A DNA stretch of 42,418 bases from a virus. Every line of letters starts with the position of its first letter. Position 1 is the first letter of the stretch. A program made the translations under genes and the position numbers. The DNA lies in IMG/VR virus record IMGVR_UViG_3300035698_009238, positions 1 to 42,418 of that record; one strand, given 5' to 3'. Under the pieces are notes generated by a model that saw only the letters and a program-made list of their open reading frames with translations, searched no databases and was not told the DNA's origin. Below are positions 14,301 to 22,457 of the stretch, one piece after another.

Positions 14301-16021
14301 GAAACGATCCCTTCGGCTTTTTCAGAGCTTTCGTTCTGCTTTCCCATCCCTTCGGTGAAATCGTATAGGTCGCCCTTTGTGTGTCGGAGTTCGCCCTGTA
14401 AGTCAGCGATCTTGTCTTGCAGGTTCTTGATGTGTGCAGGGATCGGCTTGACTCCCGATCCGAGACTCTTGATCCCGACGCCCCAGAGTGAAACCTGATC
14501 ATAGCCCTGAGCCATATACTTTTCAAGTTCCTTGATAGCTCTGGCATAATCATCAATCGCGGTCTGCACGCCTTTGGCGTTATTGGCGAAAGTTTCCATT
14601 TCCTTGTCGATAAAGACATCTTTTCTAGCGTCTTTATACAGCATCAAGCCGCTTGCAATAGCGGTGATCCCACCAGCGACAACGCCTAAGCCAACCGTTA
14701 TTGGTGATGCTACGATAGCCAGAAGCGCGCCGCCCAGCAGCGCAAACCCCGAAGCCATTGCGGGCAGTCTCGGAACCAGAAGCAGTAGTGGACCACCTAT
14801 CAGTCCCAATGCCCCTGCGATAGCCGTTCCCCACGCAGCCATCTTCTTGGACGAATCCGGAAGGGCATTGAATTTCCCGACTAATTCCGCTGTCTTTTCG
14901 ATCATATCTCTGATCACAGGGGCAAGCTGTTCGCCCATACTAATAGCCGCGCCCTCAACAGCGGACTTCAGCAGCTTCAAGTCGCCTGACAGCGAATTAA
15001 GTTGTTCAGCCGCCATTTCAGCCGCCCGATCCGTTCCGGTGATATTTGCCTGCATACCTCGAAGGGCATCCGCACCGGCGGAAACAAGCAGCGTCATGCC
15101 TTCAGAGCGGCGTCCGAATATCTGAGCAGCAGACGCAGCATCAAGCCCCGCTTCTTCAAACTTCCCGACTATATCGACAAGGGAATTCGTTGAGGGGTTG
15201 ACATCATCAATAGTAAGCCCAAGAGCAGCCAAACCTTTGTTGACCTGTGCGGTCGGCTTCAGGAGCGTAGTAATCGCCCCGCCAAGCCTCGTACCCGCCA
15301 TGCTTGCCTCAAGTCCCGAATCGTACAGGATGCCCAAAGCGGCGGACGTTTCCTCTACCGTATAGCCAAGACTGTTGAAGGTCGCACCAACGTAGGGCAT
15401 TGATACAGCGAGTTTTTCAAGCGTGGCTTGTGATGATGATATTGTGGCGGCAAAGACATTTGTGATCCGTCCGGCTTCAGCGGCGGGTATGTGGTAAGCG
15501 TTCATGGAAGCAACCGTCAGCTTGGTCGCTTCAGCAAGTCCAGACTGCGTTGCAGCAGCTAGATCAAGAATGACATTCGTGCTTGACATCTGCTCTTTGA
15601 CGCTCATGCCTGCAGATGCCAGATAGTACATTGCCTGTCCTGCTTCCCTTGCGGAAAAAACGGTTGTTTCGCCCATCTCTTTCGCAAAGCCTGACAGTTG
15701 TTTGTATTCCTGTTCTGTTGCCTGACTGACGGATGCGACATCCTTCATCGTCTGCTCGAAGGATGCAAAGGTGGCTATGGAGCCAACGGCAATGCTTGTA
15801 GCCGCAACGCCTATGCCTGTTAAAGCTGCACCAATGGCATTGATAGCAGGCGTCATAGGCTTCAGGGCTTTGTCTGCTTTACTTGCCCATGATTGCAGAC
15901 TGCCTTCCGCTTTCTTCAGGTTCTTATCTAGCGTAGCAGAATTAGCATCGAGGTTGACCCTTAGAGTCCCAAGATTCGTTCCGCCACCCATCGATCCCAT
16001 TGCCTGAGCTATTGTATCCAT
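11366..16021 (-). CDS. Tail tape measure protein (TP901 type)
   Basis: 1551 residues. The N-terminal 350 residues are typical of TP901-like tape measure proteins: FEQTMKDVASVSQATEQEYK, FAKEMGETTVFSAREAGQAM, and the region with YVGATFNSLGYTVEETSAAL. Hydrophobic Gly/Ala/Leu stretches at about 400-465 are putative membrane-inserting segments. Long helical, Gln/Glu-rich parts follow. A segment DELAGHSLTTSLEA occurs twice, near residues 985 and 1330, showing an internal duplication. No peptidase or lysozyme domain is seen. If the usual rule of about 1.5 angstrom per residue holds, the tail is near 230 nm. It sets tail length and is ejected with DNA. Confidence 0.95.
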   Translation of the reverse strand: MDTIAQAMGSMGGGTNLGTLRVNLDANSATLDKNLKKAEGSLQSWASKADKALKPMTPAINAIGAALTGIGVAATSIAVGSIATFASFEQTMKDVASVSQATEQEYKQLSGFAKEMGETTVFSAREAGQAMYYLASAGMSVKEQMSSTNVILDLAAATQSGLAEATKLTVASMNAYHIPAAEAGRITNVFAATISSSQATLEKLAVSMPYVGATFNSLGYTVEETSAALGILYDSGLEASMAGTRLGGAITTLLKPTAQVNKGLAALGLTIDDVNPSTNSLVDIVGKFEEAGLDAASAAQIFGRRSEGMTLLVSAGADALRGMQANITGTDRAAEMAAEQLNSLSGDLKLLKSAVEGAAISMGEQLAPVIRDMIEKTAELVGKFNALPDSSKKMAAWGTAIAGALGLIGGPLLLLVPRLPAMASGFALLGGALLAIVASPITVGLGVVAGGITAIASGLMLYKDARKDVFIDKEMETFANNAKGVQTAIDDYARAIKELEKYMAQGYDQVSLWGVGIKSLGSGVKPIPAHIKNLQDKIADLQGELRHTKGDLYDFTEGMGKQNESSEKAEGIVSALVNPFKSLGGVVREYKSDWDDYVTSQEKLVKMREELYESSKKAASFLEQPDRPTSALEFYTKENADLRANMKLHRDRWDVLDKDTILAGAHAAAVMKYGSQMWATLDDIFTSEKTERANREKQLEAGMKAEKDRIIAFNEMNERDYQQQQEWRNQEIQAIETFDQVKYETLMKGMLAEKLVGSESNESKRESANDFFDSMIAQYQKFGLDTIALEEWRHQTIGELSEASEKKQAGELRMLSQFRIQEINSYDARLESLNAYYQKMKLLYTKHGYDLVELEKWRLDTENKLNKDYQEINLNSNASYMKLLETYRDVQAGLYGGNQSYLLNQGVGGSDDLYYTHNPNIDYSSDEETAVDAQGNTKRALRDISKLGKSFAEVAKEAGITETALGRTSKQTDIMQVAAYELSDELAGHSLTTSLEAVVGSLADFGGGAFQYVTDMIRMTDESQKFEAETEALKEAHWKKMAEAIMKYGNDGAMSLESTYAKLLQMQRNYQEEAAVLQEASGAYGASSRISGLGSYIQDQPKTQADAAALEERQRASAAALAEKQREATAWKSQAHELYGELQGLVEQYAEYKTDELRRMHYENIRAQVWAAQSEVNDLNNELRELDALRKEATGEDQLAYKEAHEDKAEQAVAAYKEMLKIRTMFDAMIPQQSPEEMQAFGISDTTITSMQEQLSGLLSSDIPEGMSVVYGQMKDMQSILYDMIPPDPFGSLPDDMRAVAIRGAGMVQSLDIVAKAADIMTKSTFDLSDELAGHSLTTSLEAAAESSSVFSAAVAQNIADLTGLTSASADQSSALYTIEKQYTDDISQVYLDYAAGKIVSQSAAYQKMLELQNEYQKQSKAAQLQYQAELNEMSPEYMKMQRLQNYVTRGSDSDADNYRTALQSISESDNPDDVKATMIGNLTKQYERDIQRYTSSDMPTDIQFGKQGTNNSFSITINAGASLVDRASLREFTEMIAVEMQKAGAINQIS

Positions 16022-16371
16022 CTACCGCATTTTACCCCGCTTAATGCCCATTTGTGCCGCCATCAATGGGTTGTCTAGTAAATCTTTCAGGTTTGTTTTG
16101 CTATGGACTATCGTGATTCCCTTGCTTGTCTTTTCAGTCCATGATCCCGTCTTATAAATATCGGAATCAGCAGATCCCTTTCCCTGTCTCTGCTGTATGG
16201 ATTTAATGGCTTCTGAAGCGGCTTTCTTCCGGTCGGCAATAGCACCCCATATGCCCGTTAGCAGGTCAATTCTCCAGTGCGCAACGGATGCTATTGATTC
16301 GCTGCCATTCGTATGCTCAACCACATCAAGGATCATGCCCTCAAGGGCTTTAACCTGATCCTCTATTGTGT
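16022..16371 (-). CDS. Tail assembly chaperone, -1 frame extension (gpT-like)
   Basis: Read by a -1 shift at 16372-16378 from the upstream gene; the fused product would have about 274 residues. After the shift the text is YTIEDQVKALEGMILDVVEH and continues to KRGKMR. The ATG at 16336 lies inside this frame but has no well-spaced ribosome site, and the frame upstream of it is open only back to the slip zone, both as expected for a frameshift extension. In lambda-like phages the long form bridges tape measure and tube during assembly. It lies directly before the tape measure gene. Confidence 0.7.
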
Positions 16372-16845
16372 AGGGTTTACCACTTCAGTATTTGCAACAG
16401 TAGGCGTTTTTTCCTGCTTTAGCGAGTTGTTGCATCTTGGACAGTATTGCCATTCCGGATCAAGATGCATACCACACGAATCACAAACAGGCAACTTACC
16501 ATCAATGACATCATATATGCGCTGCCATCGTTCTTTGACCAATTCCTGTTCCAGAGTGTCCCCGTAAAAATACACTAACTCATAGGCAAAATCTCGGATG
16601 TTATACAGCCCGACAGATGCCTTTGCTTTCTCGATTGTGAAAGTTTCATCTTCACGCTTTGCCCTGACGTAGATCATTGCAGCGATAGCGTTCCAATTCC
16701 AACTCATATCGGGATTCAGGATGCAACCCGGAATGGCATTGCTTCCTTCAGGAAGCCGTTCTGCAACCTCGTCAAGTTCAATAGACGAAGCCTTGTTATC
16801 TTTCTGCGATTGTGATGCATTCAGCCTTGCCAAGAATTGTGACAT
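16363..16845 (-). CDS. Tail assembly chaperone, short form (gpG-like)
   Basis: 160 residues, located between tail tube and tape measure genes, the fixed place of the tail assembly chaperone. Residues of about 125-145 carry a zinc-ribbon signature, CDSCGMHLDPEWQYCPRCNN, unusual for this role. The rest is helical (MSWNWNAIAAMIYVRAKRED). Its start overlaps the stop of the gp10-like gene. The slippery heptamer A-AAC-CCT is five codons before the end of the frame. Confidence 0.65.
   Translation of the reverse strand: MSQFLARLNASQSQKDNKASSIELDEVAERLPEGSNAIPGCILNPDMSWNWNAIAAMIYVRAKREDETFTIEKAKASVGLYNIRDFAYELVYFYGDTLEQELVKERWQRIYDVIDGKLPVCDSCGMHLDPEWQYCPRCNNSLKQEKTPTVANTEVVNPTQ
16372..16378 (-). promoter_or_regulatory. 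Slippery heptamer A AAC CCT for -1 frameshift
   Basis: On the minus strand 16378-16372, in the zero frame A|AAC|CCT: both tRNAs can re-pair one base back on AAA and CCC. The -1 frame has a stop (TGA) just upstream of this site and the zero frame has TAG at 16365-16363, so the slip must occur in this short window. Confidence 0.65.
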
Positions 16846-17234
16846 TATGCAATCCCCTTTCTTTTCAATACATTGTTAATAATACTTAATATGTCCTGCT
16901 TCTTATCCCATACGCCGGGAAGCAGGAAGGCATATTTGCCGCCTGAGATAAATTCAACATGCTCTGCGTACGGCGCATAGGCTTCACCCGCATGGATAAT
17001 GCCAACCCACCGATCATTCTGCTTAACGACGGAATATGTAATTGACCGGCGAAGATTGCCGGTTCGTGTTTCAAAACCTTTCCCCTTCGCCGGTCGGTCT
17101 GTGTATTCAGATTTGATATGGTTGACAACGGCAATGCAGGCTTCTTCTATAGCGTCATGAACAGCGGGATCAATAGACTTCCTGATACGCTGAAGATTTC
17201 TGATTACCTCATTAAGCCCGTCAACCGTTGCCAT
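16845..17234 (-). CDS. HK97 gp10-like tail completion/neck protein
   Basis: 129 residues. Features of the HK97-gp10 family: an N-terminal helix (LNEVIRNLQRIRKSIDPAVH), then KSEYTDRPAKGKGFETRTGN with the R-TGNLRRSI core, then VGIIHAGEAYAPYAEHVEF and a C-terminal helix. Family members act at the head-tail joint. The order (after the tail tube gene) is slightly unusual, as gp10-like genes usually precede it. Confidence 0.8.
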   Translation of the reverse strand: MATVDGLNEVIRNLQRIRKSIDPAVHDAIEEACIAVVNHIKSEYTDRPAKGKGFETRTGNLRRSITYSVVKQNDRWVGIIHAGEAYAPYAEHVEFISGGKYAFLLPGVWDKKQDILSIINNVLKRKGIA

Positions 17235-17236
17235 TT

Positions 17237-17758
17237 TTACAACTCTTCCGCAAGTTCCCAGTAACTATCGTCTGTATCGCGATAGAGCGGGATCGTAACG
17301 TCCATAACGGCTCTGCTTCCTGCTGAAAGAATCAGTCCGGGCAGCCCCGGCATTCCACCTGCAGCAATCCAAAACTGTATCTTTTTCCCGTTATCCGCTC
17401 GCGTACCTTCCAGAAGGTATTCGCGCGCAAGGTCAACGTCAACGGCGGTGGCAGTCATTGCCCACTTGTTGGCATCTTCTTTAGCCGTCGATCTCAGTGA
17501 TGCACTCGCAGCAGACAAACCAAGCAAAGCCATGTATGTATCCGGATCGAATGACATCTCCCCGATAGTCACAGATGATGTCATTTTCATAACCTGCGGA
17601 TCGCCTTCAACTATCTTCTGGCTGAAGCGAGTGGATATTTCCATAGAAGAATTCAAGACAAAATTGCCCTCGAATTCTCCCAATTCAGTCGATGCAGTAG
17701 TAACATCAGCAGCAGCGGAGTAAATCGTTCCGCCCTTGATATAAAATGAATCAGCCAT
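17237..17758 (-). CDS. Major tail tube protein
   Basis: 173 residues, rich in beta strands (FEGNFVLNSSMEISTRFSQK, MKMTSSVTIGEMSFDPDTYM, SRAVMDVTIPLYRDTDDSYW), right size and place for the major tail protein, between the tail terminator-like gene and the chaperone genes. It forms the stacked rings of the tail tube. No added Ig-like domain is seen. Confidence 0.75.
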   Translation of the reverse strand: MADSFYIKGGTIYSAAADVTTASTELGEFEGNFVLNSSMEISTRFSQKIVEGDPQVMKMTSSVTIGEMSFDPDTYMALLGLSAASASLRSTAKEDANKWAMTATAVDVDLAREYLLEGTRADNGKKIQFWIAAGGMPGLPGLILSAGSRAVMDVTIPLYRDTDDSYWELAEEL

Positions 17759-17771
17759 TTGTACTCATCTC

Positions 17772-18191
17772 CTATTTTGCTTGAGCAGCAAAAACATAAA
17801 AAGCAGTCAATGACCATGTGTCTTTTGGGGCTTCCGGCTCGTTGATCCAGCTTGAAGCAGATATTTCCCAAAGCAAATCTATCGCAATATCATCATTAGA
17901 TATGCTCGTCTCCTTCTTGTGTAGCAGATCAAAAATGCGGCTGTGTATAGTATCCAGCGTCTCTGCGTATGCCTGATTCCTCGTATATATCCTGATAGAT
18001 ATTCTGCCTTCGAGAGTATCAGCAAGTCCGTTTTCCTTGCTTATAATACCAAGCATAATGCAGGGATAGACGGCGGGCAGATTGCCTTCGCCCGTCCTGA
18101 TCTTTGCTACCGGCACATATCCTATCAGTGTTGAATCAGCCACAAGCCGATCCCTGATCGCTTTGAATACCAATGCTCGCATATTTGCCAC
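17772..18191 (-). CDS. Tail terminator-like protein
   Basis: 139 residues with an N-terminal helix (MRALVFKAIRDRLVADSTLI), a VYPCIMLGIISKENG strand region and a segment on periodic helices (DTIHSRIFDLLHKKE). This matches DUF3168/gpU-like tail completion proteins, which cap the tail tube. Its position right before the tube gene supports it. Confidence 0.65.
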   Translation of the reverse strand: MANMRALVFKAIRDRLVADSTLIGYVPVAKIRTGEGNLPAVYPCIMLGIISKENGLADTLEGRISIRIYTRNQAYAETLDTIHSRIFDLLHKKETSISNDDIAIDLLWEISASSWINEPEAPKDTWSLTAFYVFAAQAK

Positions 18192-18202
18192 GAAGCACCC
18201 CT

Positions 18203-18577
18203 TTACAGCTTCTTAGCCATTCCCAAAACCTGCGTATCCCAATCATAGACCGCCGTCAATGAGTACGCCTCATCTCCATCATCATCAGCTTCAACCGTAT
18301 CGCCAACCAAAACAGCAGTATCTTTCAGGAAAAAGATCACGTACTTCGCCTCTTCTTCTAAGCCTTGTATCAATTCCTTCAGCGAACCGCGCTGAATTGA
18401 TGCAGGTTGAATATCGCATTTGATATTCTGTAAGGCTTCTGGGGCTGACCATGTGATGTCCGGATGTCCGTAATCATCCTGATCGCCCTGTGCCTTTCTC
18501 TTGACGTTGACATACTGAAACCCAACATCAAGCCACATTTGTGGCAACTGGTCTTTGTCTGAATCTGATAATGACAT
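18203..18577 (-). CDS. Head-tail joining protein
   Basis: 124 residues from ATG 18577; a longer frame begins at 18628 but overlaps a micro-gene, and the text before MSLSDSDKDQ is not protein-like. The middle (IKCDIQPASIQRGSLKELIQ) and end (VLVGDTVEADDDGDEAYSLT) resemble the small beta-barrel of phage head-closure/stopper proteins. It stands in the right place between connector and tail terminator genes. Ribosome site weak. Confidence 0.6.
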   Translation of the reverse strand: MSLSDSDKDQLPQMWLDVGFQYVNVKRKAQGDQDDYGHPDITWSAPEALQNIKCDIQPASIQRGSLKELIQGLEEEAKYVIFFLKDTAVLVGDTVEADDDGDEAYSLTAVYDWDTQVLGMAKKL

Positions 18578-18578
18578 T

Positions 18579-18647
18579 TTAATTTCCCATAGGAAAGAGC
18601 TGCACCATCTGGTCGAATGATGCAGCATTGGTCAAATCGTCAAACAT
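18579..18647 (-). CDS. Micro-gene, 22 aa
   Basis: MFDDLTNAASFDQMVQLFPM plus two residues. GGAGG (18660-18656) lies 8 bases upstream of ATG 18647; another ATG at 18653 is too close. The stop is one base before the start of the joining gene, so translation could be coupled. It may be a leader peptide for the gene downstream. Unproven. Confidence 0.3.
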   Translation of the reverse strand: MFDDLTNAASFDQMVQLFPMGN

Positions 18648-18679
18648 CAGCATAACCTCCATCGTTAGAACCTTACGGG

Positions 18680-21514
18680 CTATTTTCCCTTTTTATACAG
18701 TACCAATCCCGCCAAATCATGCGGGTCAACGGAATCTACCATTATAGGACATGGCAGCCTTTCGCCCATCGTCCACTTGCTCTCTGTGAAAACTTGCCAG
18801 TACATCTGCTCAAGCAATTCCGCTTTGTGAATAACAAGCCATTTGTTGACATCTTCCCTGTTAAAGATTGTGCAGGGGTAATAATTTTTCGATCCATAAC
18901 CCGCATCTGGATCAGCGTAAACGTTATCCACATGCTCTGATTCGTTATATGGGAACGTGAGCATCAGCAACCCTCCGGGCTTCAGCAGCCTGAACATCCC
19001 CGCAATGGCAGCATCAGCATCGGTGATATGCTCAAGCACGCTGATACAGGTAATCGCATCAAAGGATTCTGTCTCAAGATCATCAGGCTTTTGAATATCA
19101 ATATCCAATACTGCCCAATGCCGGTTGAAAACAGGCTTTTTCCAATAGTCTTTGACGTTATCTATTGCCGTAACATGATACCCGCACGTTTTCAGGATCG
19201 CAGGGAAAGCGGTCAGCCCCGTTCCGACATCAAGAATCCGCTCAACGTTTGGCATACTCGCAAGGGCTTCAAGCGTAAATGCATATTCAACCGATCTCTC
19301 ATTCCGCTTGATCTTCTGCTTTGTGAATTCTCTTGCGTTGATCTTCTGAATTCCATCTTGAACGGGATCCATGTTCTTCGCCTGCTTTCTCTGTTCAATC
19401 AGCATCCGGTACAACCCCACCAACGCGGGGATTTCGTCTTCAATATAGAATTCCTTCATCGTATTGTCTATGTTCCGAAGTTCCTCCAACCTTTCTGGAA
19501 CTTCCGAAATATCATCATAGACAATGCCCAACTCATAGCGAGTGATAACGTGCGCCAATGCCGCTGTATTCGCCGATATGACAGGGAGATCGGCTGCAAC
19601 GTAATCCCATAGTTTGTTGGCAATAGCCAAATCCAGAAATCCCTTTTCCGAGTTCTGAATATTCCACGTTATCAGCCCCGCATCATACTGTGAGATTTCC
19701 GGTATCAGGTCGGCAGCAGGAACCGGATTGTAATACCTGATCCCTGTAGTCTTTGCTGCCAATGCTCTGTATTCCGGCTCATCTCTGGACGGCTGAATAT
19801 GTACCACAACGCCCTTGCTTGCCAGATATTCAAAGATGCCTTTCATCTCCCTGTGCAGGAGACCGAAAGCGCCGACATAGACGGCATGGAATTTGCCATC
19901 ATCTTCAGACAGCTTCGGAAGCCGCTTTTCAGACACATTCGCTCTGCTAATATAGTTCGGGATGATAACTGACGCTGTGGCGTCGATCCTATATCCTCTC
20001 GATGCGACAAGCATCTGTTCTGGCGTAACATACACTCTGCCATCACATCGGCGATTAGCAATAACAGCATTCGCACCCTTGTCTGGATTGTTGGGATGCC
20101 GGAGTTCAACTGGATCATGGAAATCGGCAACCACTATCGCATCAGGGCAGAATTCCTTGATCATGACCGCGTGGGCATCAGGCTCATTGCTGCAATGGAT
20201 GATGTCATACAGCGGGCAAAGGCGATATAGCTGCTCATTAGATTTAACTCGTATCTGTTTCCTGAAACACGACATATCCATGTAGGGGTAATCTGAATCA
20301 GATGCCTTCGTCCACCAAGCGAGGTCGACATGATGTCCCAGATCGGACAACGCCTTCGCTGTTTTCCACGTCCTATGGCAAATATTTGGCTGAACCATCA
20401 ATACCCGCAGCGGCTTGCCCTCGAAGCCATACGCGGCAAGGGCACTCTGGTAGCGTCTCATATACTGTATATCTGCATCAATTCTCAACGCTCTCTGTAA
20501 TGCAGCAACAGCTTTTTGCGGCTCATTCATCTCGATCAGATGCGTTCCTGCTGCATAATATGCCCGACCTGCTGACCCCCACGAATCAATAGTTATCCCT
20601 ACTGGCTGCCCTGTCTCCTGCATTTGCTGAAGCAGTACCAGAAATCTGTTGTAATGTTTAACCGCTTTCTCATGCTGCCTGTCTATGCCATATGCAAGAG
20701 CAAGATTATATATGCCATCAAGATTTTCGGGGTAGTACTTCAGGAATTCCACGCCCTCGTCAATAGCCGCCCGATAATCCCCGATTTGCGTCAATGCGTT
20801 GATCTTGTCAACGATGATCCTCTGATATGAATTTGCCGTATAGGTCGCAGCATGTACCTGCACCAAAGCATCAAATTCATTAGCCTCAGCAATAGCCGAT
20901 CCATATCCTTTCTGGACTAACAGATTTCGCACCAGATTGGCGACATAAAAAGACCGCTTGCCCTCTTCGGCGATTTGTTTCCTAAGTAGCCGTTCGGTTC
21001 GTTCGTATTTAGCCGCCAATTTTTCAGGGGAAAGGTTGTATCCAAAATGCTGAATCCGGACAGGGAAGAAAGCTTCCTTGCCCTCGAATATAGGCTGATT
21101 GTGGACGATGCCCTCGTAATGAATCGCATCTTTCCGGAAAAGTCTGTGTCCCGTTCCCATGCTGATACCATTCGGCGTTTCATTCAAAACGCCAAAACCA
21201 ACAGCAACCGCATCAGATTCAACCGCTTCTTTGAATACTGAGTGATCGTCGGGATGTAACCTTTCGTCAGCGTCAATAATAAATACTTTATCCGAAGTCG
21301 CCTGAGCGATTGATATGTTTCTCGCTTTGGAGAAATCATCACGCCATGCCCAATGATGAATAATTGCGCCCTTTTCCTTTGCGATCCGGACTGTCCGATC
21401 CTTTGACCCCGTATCGAGAAGGATGATTTCGTCTACAACGTCCTTGATGCTGTCTATGCAACCGCCTATTAGTTCTTTTTCGTCTTTTGCTATGATACAT
21501 GCTGAAACAGTCAA
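18680..21514 (-). CDS. Glycosyltransferase GT2 - TPR - GT-B - methyltransferase fusion
   Basis: 944 residues, start TTG at 21514 with AGGAG seven bases upstream. Residues 1-110 are a family-2 glycosyltransferase (ACIIAKDEKELIGGCIDSIK, LLDTGSKDRT, FIIDADERL with the DxD metal motif), similar to the SunS type. About 200-360 are TPR-like helices (YNLALAYGIDRQHEKAVKHY). About 365-690 look like a GT-B enzyme (LRVLMVQPNICHRTWKTAKA, LAIANKLWDYVAADLPVISA). About 755-944 are a SAM methyltransferase (RILDVGTG, FDAITCISVLEHI, LLKPGGLLMLTFP). It is placed among virion genes, so capsid or tail decoration is likely; the substrate is unknown. All three enzyme cores look intact. Confidence 0.85.
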   Translation of the reverse strand: MTVSACIIAKDEKELIGGCIDSIKDVVDEIILLDTGSKDRTVRIAKEKGAIIHHWAWRDDFSKARNISIAQATSDKVFIIDADERLHPDDHSVFKEAVESDAVAVGFGVLNETPNGISMGTGHRLFRKDAIHYEGIVHNQPIFEGKEAFFPVRIQHFGYNLSPEKLAAKYERTERLLRKQIAEEGKRSFYVANLVRNLLVQKGYGSAIAEANEFDALVQVHAATYTANSYQRIIVDKINALTQIGDYRAAIDEGVEFLKYYPENLDGIYNLALAYGIDRQHEKAVKHYNRFLVLLQQMQETGQPVGITIDSWGSAGRAYYAAGTHLIEMNEPQKAVAALQRALRIDADIQYMRRYQSALAAYGFEGKPLRVLMVQPNICHRTWKTAKALSDLGHHVDLAWWTKASDSDYPYMDMSCFRKQIRVKSNEQLYRLCPLYDIIHCSNEPDAHAVMIKEFCPDAIVVADFHDPVELRHPNNPDKGANAVIANRRCDGRVYVTPEQMLVASRGYRIDATASVIIPNYISRANVSEKRLPKLSEDDGKFHAVYVGAFGLLHREMKGIFEYLASKGVVVHIQPSRDEPEYRALAAKTTGIRYYNPVPAADLIPEISQYDAGLITWNIQNSEKGFLDLAIANKLWDYVAADLPVISANTAALAHVITRYELGIVYDDISEVPERLEELRNIDNTMKEFYIEDEIPALVGLYRMLIEQRKQAKNMDPVQDGIQKINAREFTKQKIKRNERSVEYAFTLEALASMPNVERILDVGTGLTAFPAILKTCGYHVTAIDNVKDYWKKPVFNRHWAVLDIDIQKPDDLETESFDAITCISVLEHITDADAAIAGMFRLLKPGGLLMLTFPYNESEHVDNVYADPDAGYGSKNYYPCTIFNREDVNKWLVIHKAELLEQMYWQVFTESKWTMGERLPCPIMVDSVDPHDLAGLVLYKKGK

Positions 21515-21558
21515 TGCAGGTCTCCTTTCTGCTTTATCCTATCCGCCGATATGATCTT

Positions 21559-21810
21559 TTACCCCTCAAAGTATTTCGGGCTTTCATCTTTTCCCTCTGG
21601 CTGCAGGTCTGCTATCTTATCACGCAGTTTGATGTTTTCTCTCTGCAACTTTACTAATTCAGCCGATACTTTTGTATATTCATCAGTTATTTTTTCTATT
21701 CCTCGTCTCAAGGCGAGAGTTTCAATCCTCAGTCTTGACATTACCTGTTGCACTTCCATGTATTGCTCTTCTGTAACAGGATCGGCTTTTGTCCATTTTT
21801 CTTCTAGCAT
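21559..21810 (-). CDS. Small coiled-coil protein, 83 aa
   Basis: Nearly the whole length is helical with heptads (TLALRRGIEKITDEYTKVSA, ELVKLQRENIKLRDKIADLQ). AAAGGAG precedes the ATG. It stands directly upstream of the large glycosyltransferase gene and after the connector gene. It could be an oligomerising partner of either; no family recognised. Confidence 0.65.
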   Translation of the reverse strand: MLEEKWTKADPVTEEQYMEVQQVMSRLRIETLALRRGIEKITDEYTKVSAELVKLQRENIKLRDKIADLQPEGKDESPKYFEG

Positions 21811-21822
21811 AATATTCTCCTT

Positions 21823-22386
21823 TTATATTACTAATCTGCCCGAAACAGCACCGGATCGCTTATCATGATCCTTCGCCATCTCGGTATAATCGTAATGAGT
21901 GTAACTGACCCCGCCTCTGTCCCACCGTTTAGCTTTGTGCGGGTCTTTGGCAAGCTGTCTCATGCAGTCTGCCAAAACAGCATGAATATCATAAGAATAA
22001 GCATCGAGGTAATATACATCTCCCTCTTGATCTGCATCCCACCGGAAGACGCCCTGCATCAGATTGAAATTGTCAGGAGTTACAGCAGAAGCCCCATCAT
22101 CAGCACCATCCCATATGTTGATGCATTCGTTAGCATCCCCCGCGCCTGTCCATTCTGTTGTTCCAGAACTGACAGCGGATGATGTCGTTGCTCCTTCCAT
22201 GAATCTATACTGCGACCGGAAGACTCTCTCAGTCGGGTCTTTTGACAGCTTCTCTCTGGAAACATACCGGCAATGGAGATCAAGTATCCTCTGTAATTTA
22301 TCATCAGCCCAAACTTCTGAGTCTTCATCATGTGCTTCCATCCGAAGATGGATCAGTATCCATGCCATTGTCGATCTCGCTGCCAT
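21823..22386 (-). CDS. Head-tail connector (adaptor) protein
   Basis: 187 residues from ATG 22386, chosen for the ribosome site AGGAGG; the frame extends further up through a terminator-like hairpin (translated Gly/Pro runs) and is not coding there. The C-terminal part (DIHAVLADCMRQLAKDPHKA, RWDRGGVSYTHYDYTEMAKD) looks like helical gp6-type adaptor proteins. The middle is Asp/Gly-rich. The position after the capsid genes supports a connector role. Confidence 0.55.
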   Translation of the reverse strand: MAARSTMAWILIHLRMEAHDEDSEVWADDKLQRILDLHCRYVSREKLSKDPTERVFRSQYRFMEGATTSSAVSSGTTEWTGAGDANECINIWDGADDGASAVTPDNFNLMQGVFRWDADQEGDVYYLDAYSYDIHAVLADCMRQLAKDPHKAKRWDRGGVSYTHYDYTEMAKDHDKRSGAVSGRLVI

Positions 22387-22404
22387 GTCCTGCCTCCTGA
22401 CAAA

Positions 22405-22450
22405 ATGAAAAGAGGGTGGAGGTGGAAAGGAGAACCAAACACCTCCACCC
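22405..22450 (-). terminator. Intrinsic terminator or attenuator inside the late operon
   Basis: Minus-strand stem GGGTGGAGGTG (22450-22440) with CACCTCCACCC (22424-22414), 15-base loop, then TCTTTTCATTTT. It lies between the 140-residue gene and the connector gene, so it would reduce expression of everything downstream unless bypassed. Confidence 0.65.
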
Positions 22451-22457
22451 CCTCCCC

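Noticed and set aside
14574-15125. Rightward 183-codon frame opposite the tape measure gene
   Set aside because: Antisense shadow of the Ala/Ser-rich tape measure N-terminus; no start signal.
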